A stretch of 64,000 bases of DNA. Source: Apostichopus japonicus (taxonomy: Eukaryota; Echinodermata; Holothuroidea; Aspidochirotida; Stichopodidae). Below the pieces are notes generated by a model, which was not told the origin of the DNA, searched no databases, and saw only the letters and a program-made list of their open reading frames with translations. A program made the translations under genes and the position numbers. Each line of letters opens with the position of its first letter. Positions within the stretch are counted from its first letter, which is position 1. Shown one piece after another: positions 1 to 12,646 of this stretch. The stretch is from the NCBI RefSeq assembly GCF_037975245.1, contig NC_092564.1, forward strand, positions 9,271,984 to 9,335,983. The letters are read 5' to 3'.

Positions 1-190
1 GTTTGTAGTGCCAATGCTAGGGGATTGTAGTGCAAATGCTAGGGGATTGTAGTGCAAATGCTAGGGTATTTAGTGCAAATGCTAGGGGATTGTAGGGTGA
101 ATGCTAGAGGATTGTAGTACAAGTGCTAGGGGATTGTAGTGTGAATGCTTGAGGATTATAGAGTGAATGCTAGGGTATAGTAGTGTGGAT
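1..190. repeat. Minisatellite, about 22-bp unit
   Basis: About eight imperfect tandem copies of a unit resembling GATTGTAGTGCAAATGCTAG are visible, running off the left edge of the window. Later copies drift (GTGAATGCTAGAGG variants). No coding signal is seen in it. Confidence 0.9.
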
Positions 191-2092
191 GGAGTCCCTG
201 GGCAAGAAATATTTGAACTAGTCCCAATCTTGCATGAAGTCTTCATTTTTCCTTTAGTATATTATGAGATTAAGAAAAGAAAAATCATTGCATACCTTCC
301 CAGGCCAGTAGTTGAGTCCCAGCCCGCAGGGCAGTAGTCCCCCCCCCCCCCCAGACTTCCCTCTCATCAGACCTGACCTGGATTTGTTATATTACCTCCC
401 TAAGGGAGACAAGATCCTGATAATCCTTGTGTTCTCAAATGTGAACAAGGCAGTTGTTCATCTTTTTTGTAACATAAGTAAAGAAAGTTTTCCAGGTTAC
501 TAATTATGTTTGGAAATTATAAAGTCATGTTATTCATATTGTAATATTTGCATAGTATTAGGGTACAGGTTTACCAGTCATTTCATTCACCATTATTCAC
601 TAATATTAAACAAGCATGAATTAAAAAATTTGTTTTATAAAGGTAATTATCATTATGACTGGGAAGTGAATTATGGAAGATTTTAAAAGCATTACAGAAA
701 AACATGCACATATTTATCGTTGCTTTAAACTAAAGCACTATTCTTATTATTTACATTATTGTTATGTAAATTAGCTTTTTGCATTTTGGTTACCAATTTT
801 CAGACGTTTTCAAAAATTAGCCACGTAGTTTTTCAAAATATTTCAAATTTCATTAGATCCAACCTTTAGACCCTGTTAAAGACGTTTTCACTACCAAAAA
901 TGTAAATTTAGTTAATATTTATGGAGAAATATTGTTTTTGACTCACCCAGACACTTTGACATGCGACTAGCAAAGTGGACATTTCCAAAATGTTGCACTT
1001 TTCATTCATGTTTTGAAATAACACATTCATGAATTACAGTGAATGAGTTGCATTGTAACTAGGTTTCGATATAGAATCCTCTCAAGAATGTCTCAAAGTC
1101 AATGCAAAATGGTGCTAAATTAATTGTGGAATGAAAAGACTTCAAAGTCAATTACAGTGTATTTAATAGAAATGCATATAATATGGGATATTGATGGAAT
1201 AGAAAAATTCATTTATTTAACTCAAAAAGAATAAGGTGTTTAACATCTGTGCAATAATCTGTGAAAATTGTCTTTGTCTTTATCTAAGCCTTTGATTTTG
1301 CTTGTTTGTTGTTCTCTAATAAACAAGCAAATAAGGTGTAAATTTGTAATCAAATATTTATTTCCCATGGCATGACCTAATGTCACCTGACCTCTATGAG
1401 TTGAAGAATATGCAATGTGTTACTGTTTGTGTGTTTTTCTGAAATCTTCTCTCTTTTTGGGGAAAAAGTTTATAAAAAGGATCAAAATTAAAATAATTGT
1501 GGATTTGTTACCATTAACTGCAGTTTAACATCATTAGTATTGAAATCCATCGATATGGGGTAGAAAATAATTAATTATCTGACATTTTGATAACTTTTGT
1601 GAAAGTGATACAATTAATGCAATTATCAGTCATGGAGAGGTTGAACAATCTGGCAATATGCTCCCAAGTCATCTACCGAGGTATGAAGGCATTAATAGGG
1701 TAATTGTTTTCTAATTAGTATCGATGACTTTGAAGGTTGTAACTTGTTGTAGAATATTTTGTCATGGGACACAAAGATCAAAGGTCATTTGAAGTCTAAG
1801 CACCTTGTAAACAGGATACCTCAATAAATTTGGCATTGGTGAATCTCAGACTTGTCGATAGATTTCCTTCTAATAACAAGGTCTCGTTTAGTGTTTTATC
1901 GATAGGGCAGATTTGGGTTCCGCTTCAAGTTTTTGAAAGCGCACAACATGTATAGTACCATGCTGAAATTGTAGACATAAATCGACCCATTCAGCAGCAT
2001 GTTTAGGCTATAAATTTGGTCCATAATTAGGTCTTAACACTCAGGTTTGTTGACTTTGTGATAATATCCTGGTATTTTGTGTAGGGTTGAAA
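191..2092. other. No gene seen
   Basis: AT-rich sequence with stops in all frames. The only open stretch (312-503) exists because of a poly-C tract at about 340-352 and looks like chance. No RNA gene or recognisable transposon was seen. Confidence 0.6.
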
Positions 2093-2093
2093 G

Positions 2094-2127
2094 AGGGCGG
2101 GGGGGGGCAGGCAGGCAGGCAGGCAGG
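2094..2127. repeat. Poly-G tract plus (GCAG)n microsatellite
   Basis: A run of Gs is followed by about five GCAG units and a further G run. It is a simple repeat with G-quadruplex potential. Confidence 0.85.
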
Positions 2128-3334
2128 GGTTTGAAAATCTCACACCCTGTGTAATAATGGGCATGATATAATAATACCCTCTTTTCCTTTTTGAAAGATC
2201 ACATATGTGTTGTTGTGTTTCATAAGTATTCAGATCAGAAATGTAGATCTATGCATTTATGATATGAAAGAAAATAGTCTTTTATAACATTTAAAAATAC
2301 AGTACTTTGCATATCTTGTATATATTCAAATTATCTGATACGTAAGAAGGGGAGTTGTTTATCTTAAATAATGCTTTTTTCACAATTAGAAAATACAACT
2401 TTAAGTTTTTGTTTGTTTACTGATATGCATGCATGCTTACGGTGAGAACATATTCAGGGTTTGTGTGTACTGAACATGCTTTTAGGTTGAGTTAGAATGT
2501 TTAAAAGCAAACTTGGCTTTGTAATTATTTGACAAATTTAGTCAGATGAAATTGATATCGTTTGTATGACAATGGTAAACATATTTGAGATTTCATTTTA
2601 CAATGGCTCTTTAATCTTCAATTATTTGATCTATTTTACATCCAAGTATCTTCCCTCCTAAATATCCATAGGATATGTTCTTTTGTGTGAAACATATATG
2701 GGAAGTAATTTCACTCTTTTGTTCATGAAAAGCATTTCCTTTGCGTGAAGCCTCTTAATTTAATGTCTAATTGTAACGAAACTATTCCATTAGTCTGATA
2801 CATTTGTCCTGACAGTCAACTTACGCTGCCAAAATTAAACTCTTTTATTATCAAGTTTGTAGTTTGTGTTGATATCATAGGCTCAATGCTTGACACTGTC
2901 ACAGGAATGGTAATATGGTACTTGGAAACATTGTTGCTTCAGTCCACAACAATTGCAATACGAAAGATGAAAATTAGCTGTAAAATCCAATTTGTTTGCA
3001 TGATGTCGATAATAAGGAGCTGGCCAATGTTAGTAACCAGTTTGGTCCTGTGGATATAGATGGAGAGGTAATCAGATAAATGTGTAAATATTCTCTGACT
3101 TGGAAATGATGCAAAGCTACAAATGGACATAAAACGTTAGTTTTTAAACAATTTTTCTGGATTGTCTTTCTTTTCTTTGTGTGGTTTTCACTTTAAGCTC
3201 TTTAAAGAGTAAGAGATGAGTCTTGTTTAATTCTTTAAAGTCCTACTACTGGAAAATTGTTTCAATATTAGCTCTGCTTTTTTATATTTTTGTTTATTGG
3301 ATGGAAGAGCCATGGTTGGAGTGGAAGGGTAGCA
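2128..3334. other. No gene seen
   Basis: Low-complexity AT-rich DNA without a convincing open frame, splice-bounded exon or repeat. Confidence 0.55.
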
Positions 3335-3646
3335 CAGTTCTGTGAAAATCCTCAAAGTGCCCCTTGTTGTACATCAGAAGAGATTTACTTCGATCCTCGC
3401 ATACCTGTCTCCCCACAACCTTAGCACCCTCATTCTTCCGTGCCTAGAATGTCCTGGTAACCTTTTAACACTGTGCACCCTCTACGACCGGCTCCTCTGG
3501 TCACCGCCCTTCCTTCTCATTCTACCACCCAAAGTGTCTCGATCGTTATCTTCTAGTGGATATTTTTCCATCGGATTTCGTCCACATTTGGTTTCCAGTT
3601 TTGTGAAAATCCTCAAAGGGACCCTTGTTGTACATCAGAAGAGATC
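3335..3646. repeat. Pair of 51-bp direct repeats flanking 210 bp
   Basis: The stretch at 3335-3386 (core GTGAAAATCCTCAAAG, then CTTGTTGTACATCAGAAGAG) recurs at 3596-3646 with only a few changes. The 210 bp between the copies is unusually C-rich for the area. The copies could be remnants of a tandem duplication or short terminal repeats of a small element. No product is predicted. Confidence 0.75.
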
Positions 3647-3889
3647 TTTTTGTTAAATGTTCATTAAAAGTAAGTTTTGTTTTCTATATTTGTAAAGTAA
3701 TCAGTGCCTATTTGATTTTCAGACAGTACCGTTTTGTTGAGATACTAAGAAAACTCATTAAAAAGTGTCCTTTAGTTGAGAATTTAAGGTAAAAAAAATC
3801 ACAAAATATATTTAACAATTGTAGTTTTGTTGAAGGACATTCAAATACTTGTTTTTAATAATAATAATCAGCAGTATTTTTTTATGACG

Positions 3890-4152
3890 CTTAAGCGACC
3901 ACGAATGTGGGAGAAACTCTCAAGGGCTTATGGAATACAACTTACAAGTCGATTCCAATTCAACATTTTAACAAAAAGTTGGAAAGCTTTTCAATTTAGA
4001 AAGTCATTTCAGATGGGAAAACCCTAGATTGCTCTTGGATGAAAAACCCACCTTACTATGACCCGGCCGGGTATCGAACCCGAAATCTCCCGATTGCTAG
4101 GCCTCATTGCTTCAAATGCCACCGCCTTGATCCACTCGGCCACAGCACCGGT
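3890..4152 (-). mobile_element. tRNA-derived SINE (Ser/Leu-type head)
   Basis: Read on the minus strand from about 4150, the sequence contains an RNA polymerase III A box (TGGCCGAGTGG) and, about 50 nt on, a B box (GGTTCGATACC) inside a T-arm hairpin CGGG/CCCG. The D arm pairs as GCC/GGC. The anticodon arm is degenerate and the two acceptor strands do not pair, so this is not a working tRNA. A non-tRNA body follows, ending at about 3890 (3' limit uncertain). The long spacing between boxes resembles a class II tRNA such as tRNA-Ser or tRNA-Leu. The alternative is an isolated tRNA pseudogene. Confidence 0.55.
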
Positions 4153-7100
4153 GTTTTGGGGCGTTTGAGTGTACATGATGTAAAGGATCCATTTTGTCTG
4201 GAACTTTATGTAATATTTTATTTTACTCCTTAAGCCAAAGATACTTATCCCACTGCCATCAAAGTATGTGCTCCCTTCCGCCAGACTGAATCTTCCTCCG
4301 CTTCCTCCGATTATTTAAACCAAAAAAATATTTAATCTAGTCGAGAAGATGTCTATATGGAAGAACAAACAGTAAGCACGATCCGACAGTCATACTGAAT
4401 AAACGCCCATGCAGTTATAAGTGCTCCGGACCTCACAACAACCATAACGTGACAACTTATTTACCCCTAAAGCACCTGGAAAAATTCCAAGTATTTATAA
4501 AAAAAAAAGAGATCCGATATGATGGTCGGCTGAATGCTTTCGAACCAAGTGTGGATAAAAACAAACATTTACAACGATATTTCAGCCTTATAATATATAC
4601 TAATTCGTCCACCTACTGTATAAAGATGTTGAGAAGCATTTTTTTTTATGCCCTAAAAGCACTTTCTTTTTTTCCTCATGTCAGATGAGATATAACACTG
4701 TTAAGAGGATGCATGTATTCGCAGTTTTTGTGTGGAAATGAGAAATTGAATGCATGTTATAATTGCTTCCATGACTGATTCTTGATTAAGTCTCTTGGGT
4801 CTCAGACCTTTGCCGAATCGTTTAATTATAAGAACTGTAAACAAAGGTAGAAATGTCCAGAGAGCTGATTTACATGATATATTTGGTGAAACTTCCCTGC
4901 GTATAAAGCTCAGCTTAGTGTAGTAGTGGTCTTTACACTGGTCTTTCACATATCAGCATTTCAATCTTACGTTTACAATTGTATTTTATTCTATAACTTT
5001 ATGATCTCCGAGGTGATTGTATAATAAATGTTAAAGTTGATAGTTACATCATATCTTCCATATGTTTCTTTGGCAAAGTTCATGCAGGTGTAAAAGTTAA
5101 TGCAATAACAGAGAAATGGGCAGAAATTCCATACAAAATATGTTTTCAGTTTATTCAGCGGTTACAATACAGATTCCGAGGAAAACGTCTCAACCATGTG
5201 ACGTGTCGAATCCAAGACAGGGAACGTTCGTTCTCACGACAACAGTAAACAACAATAACAAAACTTCGAATATAAGACTATATACCTTACAATGTAACTA
5301 AGCAGAAGTCCATTATTTAAATTATGCTTTCAATGTATCTCTTTTAAGAATGCTAATGAACTCCCGTGTGACTCAACCTCTTGCAAGAGGTCGAGAGAAG
5401 GACGTAGCGTAGCTGGAACGATTACTTAATTAGCCTTCGCAGAAAGTATTTTCTTGTTCTTATACGTCAGTTTTGTTTAAGGACCTCATGATAGCATTCT
5501 AACAAGGGGAAACAGATGTTTCTCTGAAATGGTTATTAGGTGAATAATCTTGGAAAACATGAATTATCGTTAACAGTGAAGAATTTTGATTGCCCGAATG
5601 AACAGTATCCTGAGAAACTGTCAAACTATAAATTGTCTGCATGGTTAGGCTTTAAAACCTCTTTTTGTTATGCCTCTATGTAATCAAAGGAGTATATAGT
5701 CTGTCTGCCAGTACTGACCATAATTTAAGTCAGCAACAGGCTATGACAGTTTCTTTTTACATCTTTCCACTTCTCATTTGCCTTTTCTGTCCGCGCACCT
5801 GTTGTGATTTGTGCCCCTATTGCAAAAAACCTATACCTATACTATAAAGTTAGTATACGGGGAGCGGCAATAAATAAAGGTGATAATTAAATTATGCTCT
5901 TCTGCAAAAGCTGCCTCTTCTACGAAATGTTTGGGGGAACTCCCAATTAAAAGGGTAGACCAGAGGAAATTTTTTAATTTGACAGATGGAAAAGGGGAAA
6001 CATATTCTAAGTATCCTGGTGAACATTGCATTCAATTCCTACGTCCGTCATCACGATGACAACATTTAAAGTTCAAACGTCTTGCAGTATAGAAGTGAAC
6101 TTGGAGCAAACAAGTGTGATATCATAGAAGCGCAACCACAAATTCGTTTCATGTTTATCTGCAAAATTTAATTACGACTTTGTCTTTTTCAACTCTATAT
6201 GTTTCTTAAATGCATTATGAAAATGAGAAGAGACCATTCTTTAGAACTGACTTTCCCGCTTCCCTTCATATTTCAGCTGTATCGTAATTGACCCTGGAGT
6301 TGTACACCCCCACTGACCCCACACCTTTCGCTAGGCCTGTAATGTCAATGCAGCCCTAGTAACCTGGAATGTTTCTTATAGGTACGCTCATTCAGCCTAC
6401 TATATATAGTATACAATTCTTCACCAGACAACGAACAAATATGAGAAATCTCTTAATTTTATGCCGTATTCCGTAGACAAAGTATACACTCATATCTAAA
6501 AGAGAAATATATTCCACGCTGTTAATTTAAACCCATCTTAATACCTTTATGCTAGCTCGAGATATGGTTGGTTGAATGTTATCTATTTTCACAGACTAAT
6601 CCCTCGATTCCTTCCAGGGAAAATGGATCACATCATGTACATAGGTGGTCTATATAGTGCCATCAAGGTAGATATTTCTTCAAAAGCTTTATCTTCTCAT
6701 AATTAATCATTTATCAGTCTTCTTCTTATTTTATCCTTGAATGTTGAAATGTTTGCTCTATAGCTGTCAATGTTTCTCTGTGTTTAAGAATTTCATCAAA
6801 ATGCCACTTTTTTTGTTTATGTATATAAATGAATGTTAGTTCCCTCTGTGCGTATACGTCAGTGCAATGTTATAAAGAACCAAAAAAGAAATCTTTCTTC
6901 AGCTGAATCGCAGTTACGACGTCATTCCCTCTCCTGTTGCCTGATGCCTTCACAAATAATTAATATATTTGAAAAATTTATATCTTCGCCCCACGCAAAA
7001 TGCTATGAGGATGTATATAATTGTGACCTTAAGATGCAGAAAATTGCCAGCATATTTGTTGAGTAATCAACTGAATCCACCAGAATATCCTTGATAACGA

Positions 7101-8771
7101 TGTCATCAGGTATTAACTTCAAAGAACTTACAAAGAAAGAAATCAATGTATTTGTGCGACACCCACAACAGTTTGTGTAGGGCTAAATAGTGAACAACTC
7201 GCACATAATTCTCTTATAGCTTACAGCGTATATCCAACTAAGCTGTATGTGGTATACAGTAATATGACTTCGTCTGAGCCATACGCAAATTTAAAAACAA
7301 AAGGAATTGCAAAATGCAGTCACCTCTCTCTTTCTCTCTCGTATAGAGCCAACCTCTCTTCTTAAAACTGTCACAGCAAATTGTTACGTTGCTTATCACA
7401 TGCATGTGATCGAACCGTACGAGGTAAAATCGAGGCTATATCGTGAGACATATGACGTCCGTTTGCTTTCCTAGTCAACAAGAAACCTATAACCATATCT
7501 TCTCCTTGGTCAGCATTTCAAATTTCAGCTGGCGCCGACCAGAGTTAAAGAGGAATATATTAAGATAATTTGGGGGTTTGGCTTCGTGATGTTGTTGTTG
7601 CTTTCTTAATATGGTTTTGAAACTGTCCATTGTTGTTCTATTGTATTACATACCGGTATTGCCCAGTTTTCAAAATTAAATTTTAATTTTCAAACGTAGC
7701 CAGCAGTTGTTTTGAACCAATATAGTTAAGAAATGCGTGTGAGTAACTACGCAATCAACGAATTGCATCAGCGCACCATATTTTATCGGTGATGAAATTA
7801 AATAATTTATAAGATATTCCCTCAAGACTAATAAATCAATATTGACCGCAGTTAATAAGACGGGGTTTAATGAAATGGGGGGTTGAAATATAGTAATATA
7901 ATAACTTAGTTCATAATCCGACTACTAAAATTTTCAGACGTTTCGTTTTGCATACGATGAGTACTAAAATGTTAAAATTAAATAAATATATAAGTTGATA
8001 AACCAAGACTGTTCGACGAAATAATTTTGAATCTTGCCACAAAATCTTGACGGTAAATCTGTAAAAAATGTTCAGTGAACAAACAAGGTAAAATATCTGG
8101 TAGCCGTTTTCTCTGTGCTGCTGCAAGGCCTGTTACATGCAAGGATAAACTTAAACGTGAAAACTATCAAAGATTAACTATCTATTATAACAGGTTTATT
8201 ATTAATTTTTTTCTTCTTCCTCGTAAGGGTCTCGAGAAGCCCAAAGCTAAATGGTTAACAGATCAAACTGAAGAAGTAAAAAAACAAAGGGTATAACGTG
8301 TTCTTTCTTCATTTTGAAATGCGGTCGTCTGCTCCTTGTAAACAGCTGCTTCTTACGTCATTAACTTGCAACACCTGCAATAGGAATTCCAGTGTCAACA
8401 AGACACAGAGATGACTGATAAATGTCACTTGGGGTCATCTTCTTCTTATTATTATTATAGGCGTCATTAAATTCGGCAGTTTCCAAACTTATTTCCGTAT
8501 ATAGTTAGGTTTATAAAGTCAGATCATTGCAACCGGGTGGGAGTGGGACAGGGGGAGTGGGTGGTTGAGGAAGAAGAGGGCTTCGGTCTGAACGGGCACA
8601 GTGAGTATAACAATGTAACATTGATTTGAAGAGTAAACTTAGTACCTTAGCGCTCTCCGAAAAATTTGATCCTCTGTGCAATTCCGTACCTCAAATTCCA
8701 GTTATTAAATGTTCTTTTATTTTTATTCAACAAAAGTGAGTATTTCACGGACATATTTTCTTCATTTTACA
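4153..8771. other. No gene seen
   Basis: About 4.6 kb of AT-rich DNA with only short chance reading frames. One exon-like 50-nt piece at 6618-6667 has a fair acceptor and donor but no partner exons. A CT-rich tract lies near 7322-7342. Confidence 0.5.
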
Positions 8772-8779
8772 ACAACAGG

Positions 8780-9046
8780 CAGGCGCGTAGCCAGGAATTT
8801 TCCAAGGGAAGGGCGAAACTGTAGATTCGGCATTGCAAACTATAAGCGTAGCGCCAACATGAAAATTTTGGCTGAAAATGCCTCCCAGATCGCTAGAAAT
8901 GGCACTTCCCAGGCCTTTTAAGTTGCATCTTAGCATTTTCTCTTTTGAAAATACTAGCGATATCATAAAAACATTTAAAAAAAAAAGTAGCCAAGGGGGG
9001 GGGGCGGCTGCCCCCTTCGCCCCCCCCCCCCTTGGCTACGCGCCTG
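8780..9046. mobile_element. hAT-type MITE, 267 bp, with 8-bp target duplication
   Basis: The element starts CAGGCGCGTAGCCA and ends with the exact reverse complement TGGCTACGCGCCTG, giving 14-bp perfect terminal inverted repeats. It is flanked on both sides by ACAACAGG (8772-8779 and 9047-9054). An 8-bp duplication with CAG...CTG ends is typical of the hAT superfamily. There is no transposase, so it is non-autonomous. Long G and C runs sit just inside the right end. The interior carries, in minus orientation (about 8830-8935), the 110-bp module also found in the 16-17 kb and 61-63 kb elements. Confidence 0.9.
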
Positions 9047-9054
9047 ACAACAGG

Positions 9055-11210
9055 GTACTTTTTTTTTAATTGCAAAATGGAAAAAGGGATATTTTTTTTG
9101 TTACAAAAACGGAGCACTTCCTATTTACAAAAGGGTCATGCAGATGGTACACGACCAAATTGTTGATTTGCTGCTTCGTCAACAAATGTACATTACACAA
9201 AGTTTTACTTCACTCTATCTTTCAGTGACACTTGGCAATGTTAATGTTTATCTATGGGCGTCCGTCATGGGCGGAGCGGTAAGGGTGGGGGAGTGGGTGA
9301 CTGGGAACCGCTGGAAATCTGAATAATAGAATAGTGCTCTTTCGTTCAAAATATGATCAAATCGTTAAATTTTGGCTATGAACCAGTTAACCGGTTAATT
9401 ATTTTTTATTTTTAAACCATTCAACTGATTAATTCTTTAGACGGTTAACCGGTTATTACCGCAAGAAAATTAGATATGCTTCCCCACCCCCCCCCCCCCC
9501 TCTGCGGAATTCCATGTAGTAATCATATATAGTTAGAGGGATGGATGATATTCTGTCCATCTGTAGCCTAACATCACTATAGGTAGATCTATATCGATCA
9601 ACGCCATATTGTTATTGTGAAAATCTCTATTTTGCGATTCATATAAAAGGTTGGTGGAGATTGTACAATTCCTTTAGATCCAGCTCGACCGCCGTTGTAA
9701 ATTATATACGGTGACATGCAAAGAACAACGGAGAACTTGTGAATGCCATATATGTAGAAAATAAATATACTTATATAGCCTATATAAAGGGGAAGGTTAG
9801 AGTACGTGAAACATAAACAAAAAGAAAGAAAGAAATGAAGGACTATATGATTCTTTGCCTTTTTTTACAAACTCAGTAGGAGATTTTATCAGTTTCTGTC
9901 AGCAATTGGTAAAGCATCTGTAAAATCTTCGTAAATTAAAGAGACTTTAACATTTCTGTGCATCTCTATACATACTGTGTATATTACGTATTTGCACTGC
10001 AGGGGATGTACCAGTTAGTACTAGTTACATGCAAATTTGTGCAGCGATAGCGCAATTGATACCGGCACCCCACTGCACTGTTTTCCGAAATTTTTGTAAT
10101 TGTAATTTGTGTGCATGTTTCTTAGCTGCGTTCCAGCTAAAAACAACTATTTTGTTAACGTTCAGGTGTCGTCGGGTGGGGGTGTAGTTCGATTTCTAGA
10201 TCGACTATAATTTTATTTTTCTTTGAATAATATCAGATGCCTCCTCGCTCCTTCCGTCTCGCGTTTATTCCTTTCTAGTTTTTTTTATTTATCATTATTT
10301 CAATTTTTAATTTCGTTTAGGACAAAGGAGCTGAAACAACTAAACTTTCCTTTCTTTGTTCATTGTATAACGTCTGTGTTTTCATAAAGTATGTAGTTTG
10401 TTCAACGTCGACAGTTAAAAATAGCATTCCACGTCATGCTGACATAAGAAAAACTAGTCGAAAAGAAGACGTTGAATCTTATAACAAATCTAATATTTCC
10501 AAAAGAAAAGGAAAAAGAATTAGGAAACAGACGAATACAAAAGAATAAGTCAGCTATAAGTGACCAAGCGCCACTTTATGTGTTTCTGTTCTTTATAAAG
10601 TTTCACGAAGGATTATCATTACAGAAAACATCGGTTTCATTCAAAACTGACCTTTCTTGAGACTTAACGAGTGTAAGACATAACAGGGTTTATCAGAGGA
10701 GAATAGCTTTGTCTTTTGCCAAATAATAACTGTGTATAACACTCCCTTGTCGAATCATTCCACTCCAAAGAAACCCTACCCTCTATACCAGTCAAATAAT
10801 CCGGGATAGTGGCGAATATTATACAGTCTTATTTCCAGAGAGGACGAATTCACACCTATTTAGCTCTTCCACTGATAACGACGACTCTAACAAAACAAGG
10901 CATGACATTTAGCAAACAGTAACTTCTAGCCAATATAACCCTACTGTTTAAAGAAATTGAGCAAACACTGGGTACGTAAATTATGCATTCAACCAAATTT
11001 TGGTACAAGCCAAATTAAAATTACGACCATTTTAAACCAATTTAATTCCCCCAAATGTGATCGATTGGTCACATTTATCCGCAGTTTACATTCTATTGAG
11101 AAAGAATTTACCTAATATGGGGTTATATAGACATGCATACCTAGTATAGAGTAAAATACTCGGTACTCGTGTACCGTAGAAGCCGTACTGTAAAGTATTT
11201 GGTACTTTTA
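9055..11210. other. No gene seen
   Basis: AT-rich intergenic DNA. It includes a poly-C tract at about 9482-9500 and two AACCGGTT palindromes (listed separately). No coding exon was recognised. Confidence 0.5.
9389..9454. promoter_or_regulatory. Two AACCGGTT palindromes 58 bp apart
   Basis: AACCGGTT occurs at 9389-9396 and again at 9447-9454, each inside a longer GTTAACCGGTTA. AACCGGTT is the textbook Grainyhead/CP2 binding consensus. There is no gene nearby to regulate, so the sites may be incidental. Confidence 0.25.
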
Positions 11211-11455
11211 GCCCCCCCCCCCCACCCATCCGCCTTTTATCTCATCTCTCCTCCTTTCCTTCTCACCTCCATCGATGACTCTCCTTTGTAATCCCCTGCA
11301 GCTCCTTCAGCCCTCCCCGCCGCCTTTGATCTCATCTCTCCTTCCTTCTCAACTCCATCGATGACTCTCCTTTGTAATCCCCTGCAGCTCCTTCAGCCCT
11401 CCCCCACAGCCTGTTATCTCATCTCTCCTCCTTTCCTTCTCACCTCCATCGATGT
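11211..11455. repeat. CT-rich tandem repeat, about 90-bp unit, 2.6 copies
   Basis: After a poly-C tract, a unit containing TCTCATCTCTCCTCC, CTCCATCGATGACTCTCC and CCCCTGCAGCTCCTTCAG is repeated two and a half times with small indels. The sequence is strongly pyrimidine-rich on the plus strand. Confidence 0.85.
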
Positions 11456-12476
11456 GTTCTAATCAGTTCATTGTTCTAATTAACATGCTCGCATGTGTTT
11501 TATCCATTCAAAATACCGTCATTATATGAGACGGTAACGATGAATAGGTTAAAACTGTCTCCAATGAAATGTTCCTTCAAGTTCGTGGCCACAAGTGCTC
11601 TCCACTGAACCAAACTAACAACTAATGATAATGTTATATTATCATTTCGTCTTCAGTTAAAAGTCATTTTTGGCATAAAAAAATGATTACAATTGTATGA
11701 ATGTCTAGCATATTAATAGGTGCCTTCGCGACACGATGACCACTAAATGAGCTGCAGTATAATCTATCATTCTTTACTTAGTTGCCCTCACAACTCCATC
11801 CAGTTATGTGAGCATAATAAATGGCATAAAACAGGTAGTTTGTTTTGGAATCTTCCCTGAAAGAATTAAGCATTTGCAGATGCCACGGGGTTTCGACAGT
11901 TCTTGTTGTATCTCCAAATTTCGAGAAGTTTTATTTCAAAATTTCGAAGCTCGTTTCTTTGAAATATCGACTTCTCTTTTATCGATCTTGTGATATTGAC
12001 TAAAAAGGATGTTTTGTCTGGACACTTCTTCACAACATATGTCTCGAAATTGCCATTTTGCTGCCGAAATTTCGGTAGTAGTTACAGTCTAAAAATTGGA
12101 ATCGCCCAGTCAAAAAATTGCTAATTTTAACAGTCCATTGTCTGTTCATGGCTTCTTTTTGTCTTTCTGGGTTTTTTTGGCGGATTTGAAACTGTTGTTA
12201 GAAATGGTCTTCTATATTCGCTTGTATTAAGCAGACTAATGGGATTAAAATGTTTGGATGGTTTTGGCACTCAGGCAAAATCTTATTTTATAATGTGATT
12301 GCTAATTCCATACGATTTCCCGCGAGACGATACTGTGTGACCTTACACGCAATGCAAGGAAAAACTGCAAATAAGACAAATTAAAATATGACTTTAATGC
12401 GAGCAAGTGATGGCAAGTATAGCAGCTCCCTGAAAGTATAGTTCATACATTACGTTTTTCAAAACAAAGAGAATGA
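11456..12476. other. No gene seen
   Basis: AT-rich spacer. The TCGAAATTTCGAAG-like stretches near 11910-12080 are short and have no evident function. Confidence 0.5.
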
Positions 12477-12542
<66 letters not shown>

Positions 12543-12551
12543 GTTTATATG

Positions 12552-12640
<89 letters not shown>

Positions 12641-12646
12641 TATATA
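12477..12646. repeat. (TA)n microsatellite
   Basis: Almost pure TA dinucleotides over about 170 bp, interrupted near 12536-12553. Any open frame here is a repeat artefact. Confidence 0.95.

Noticed and set aside
6618-6667. 50-nt exon-like piece with acceptor CCTTCCAG, an internal ATG and donor AAG|GTAGAT
   Set aside because: No partner exon found on the plus strand in the surrounding 4 kb.
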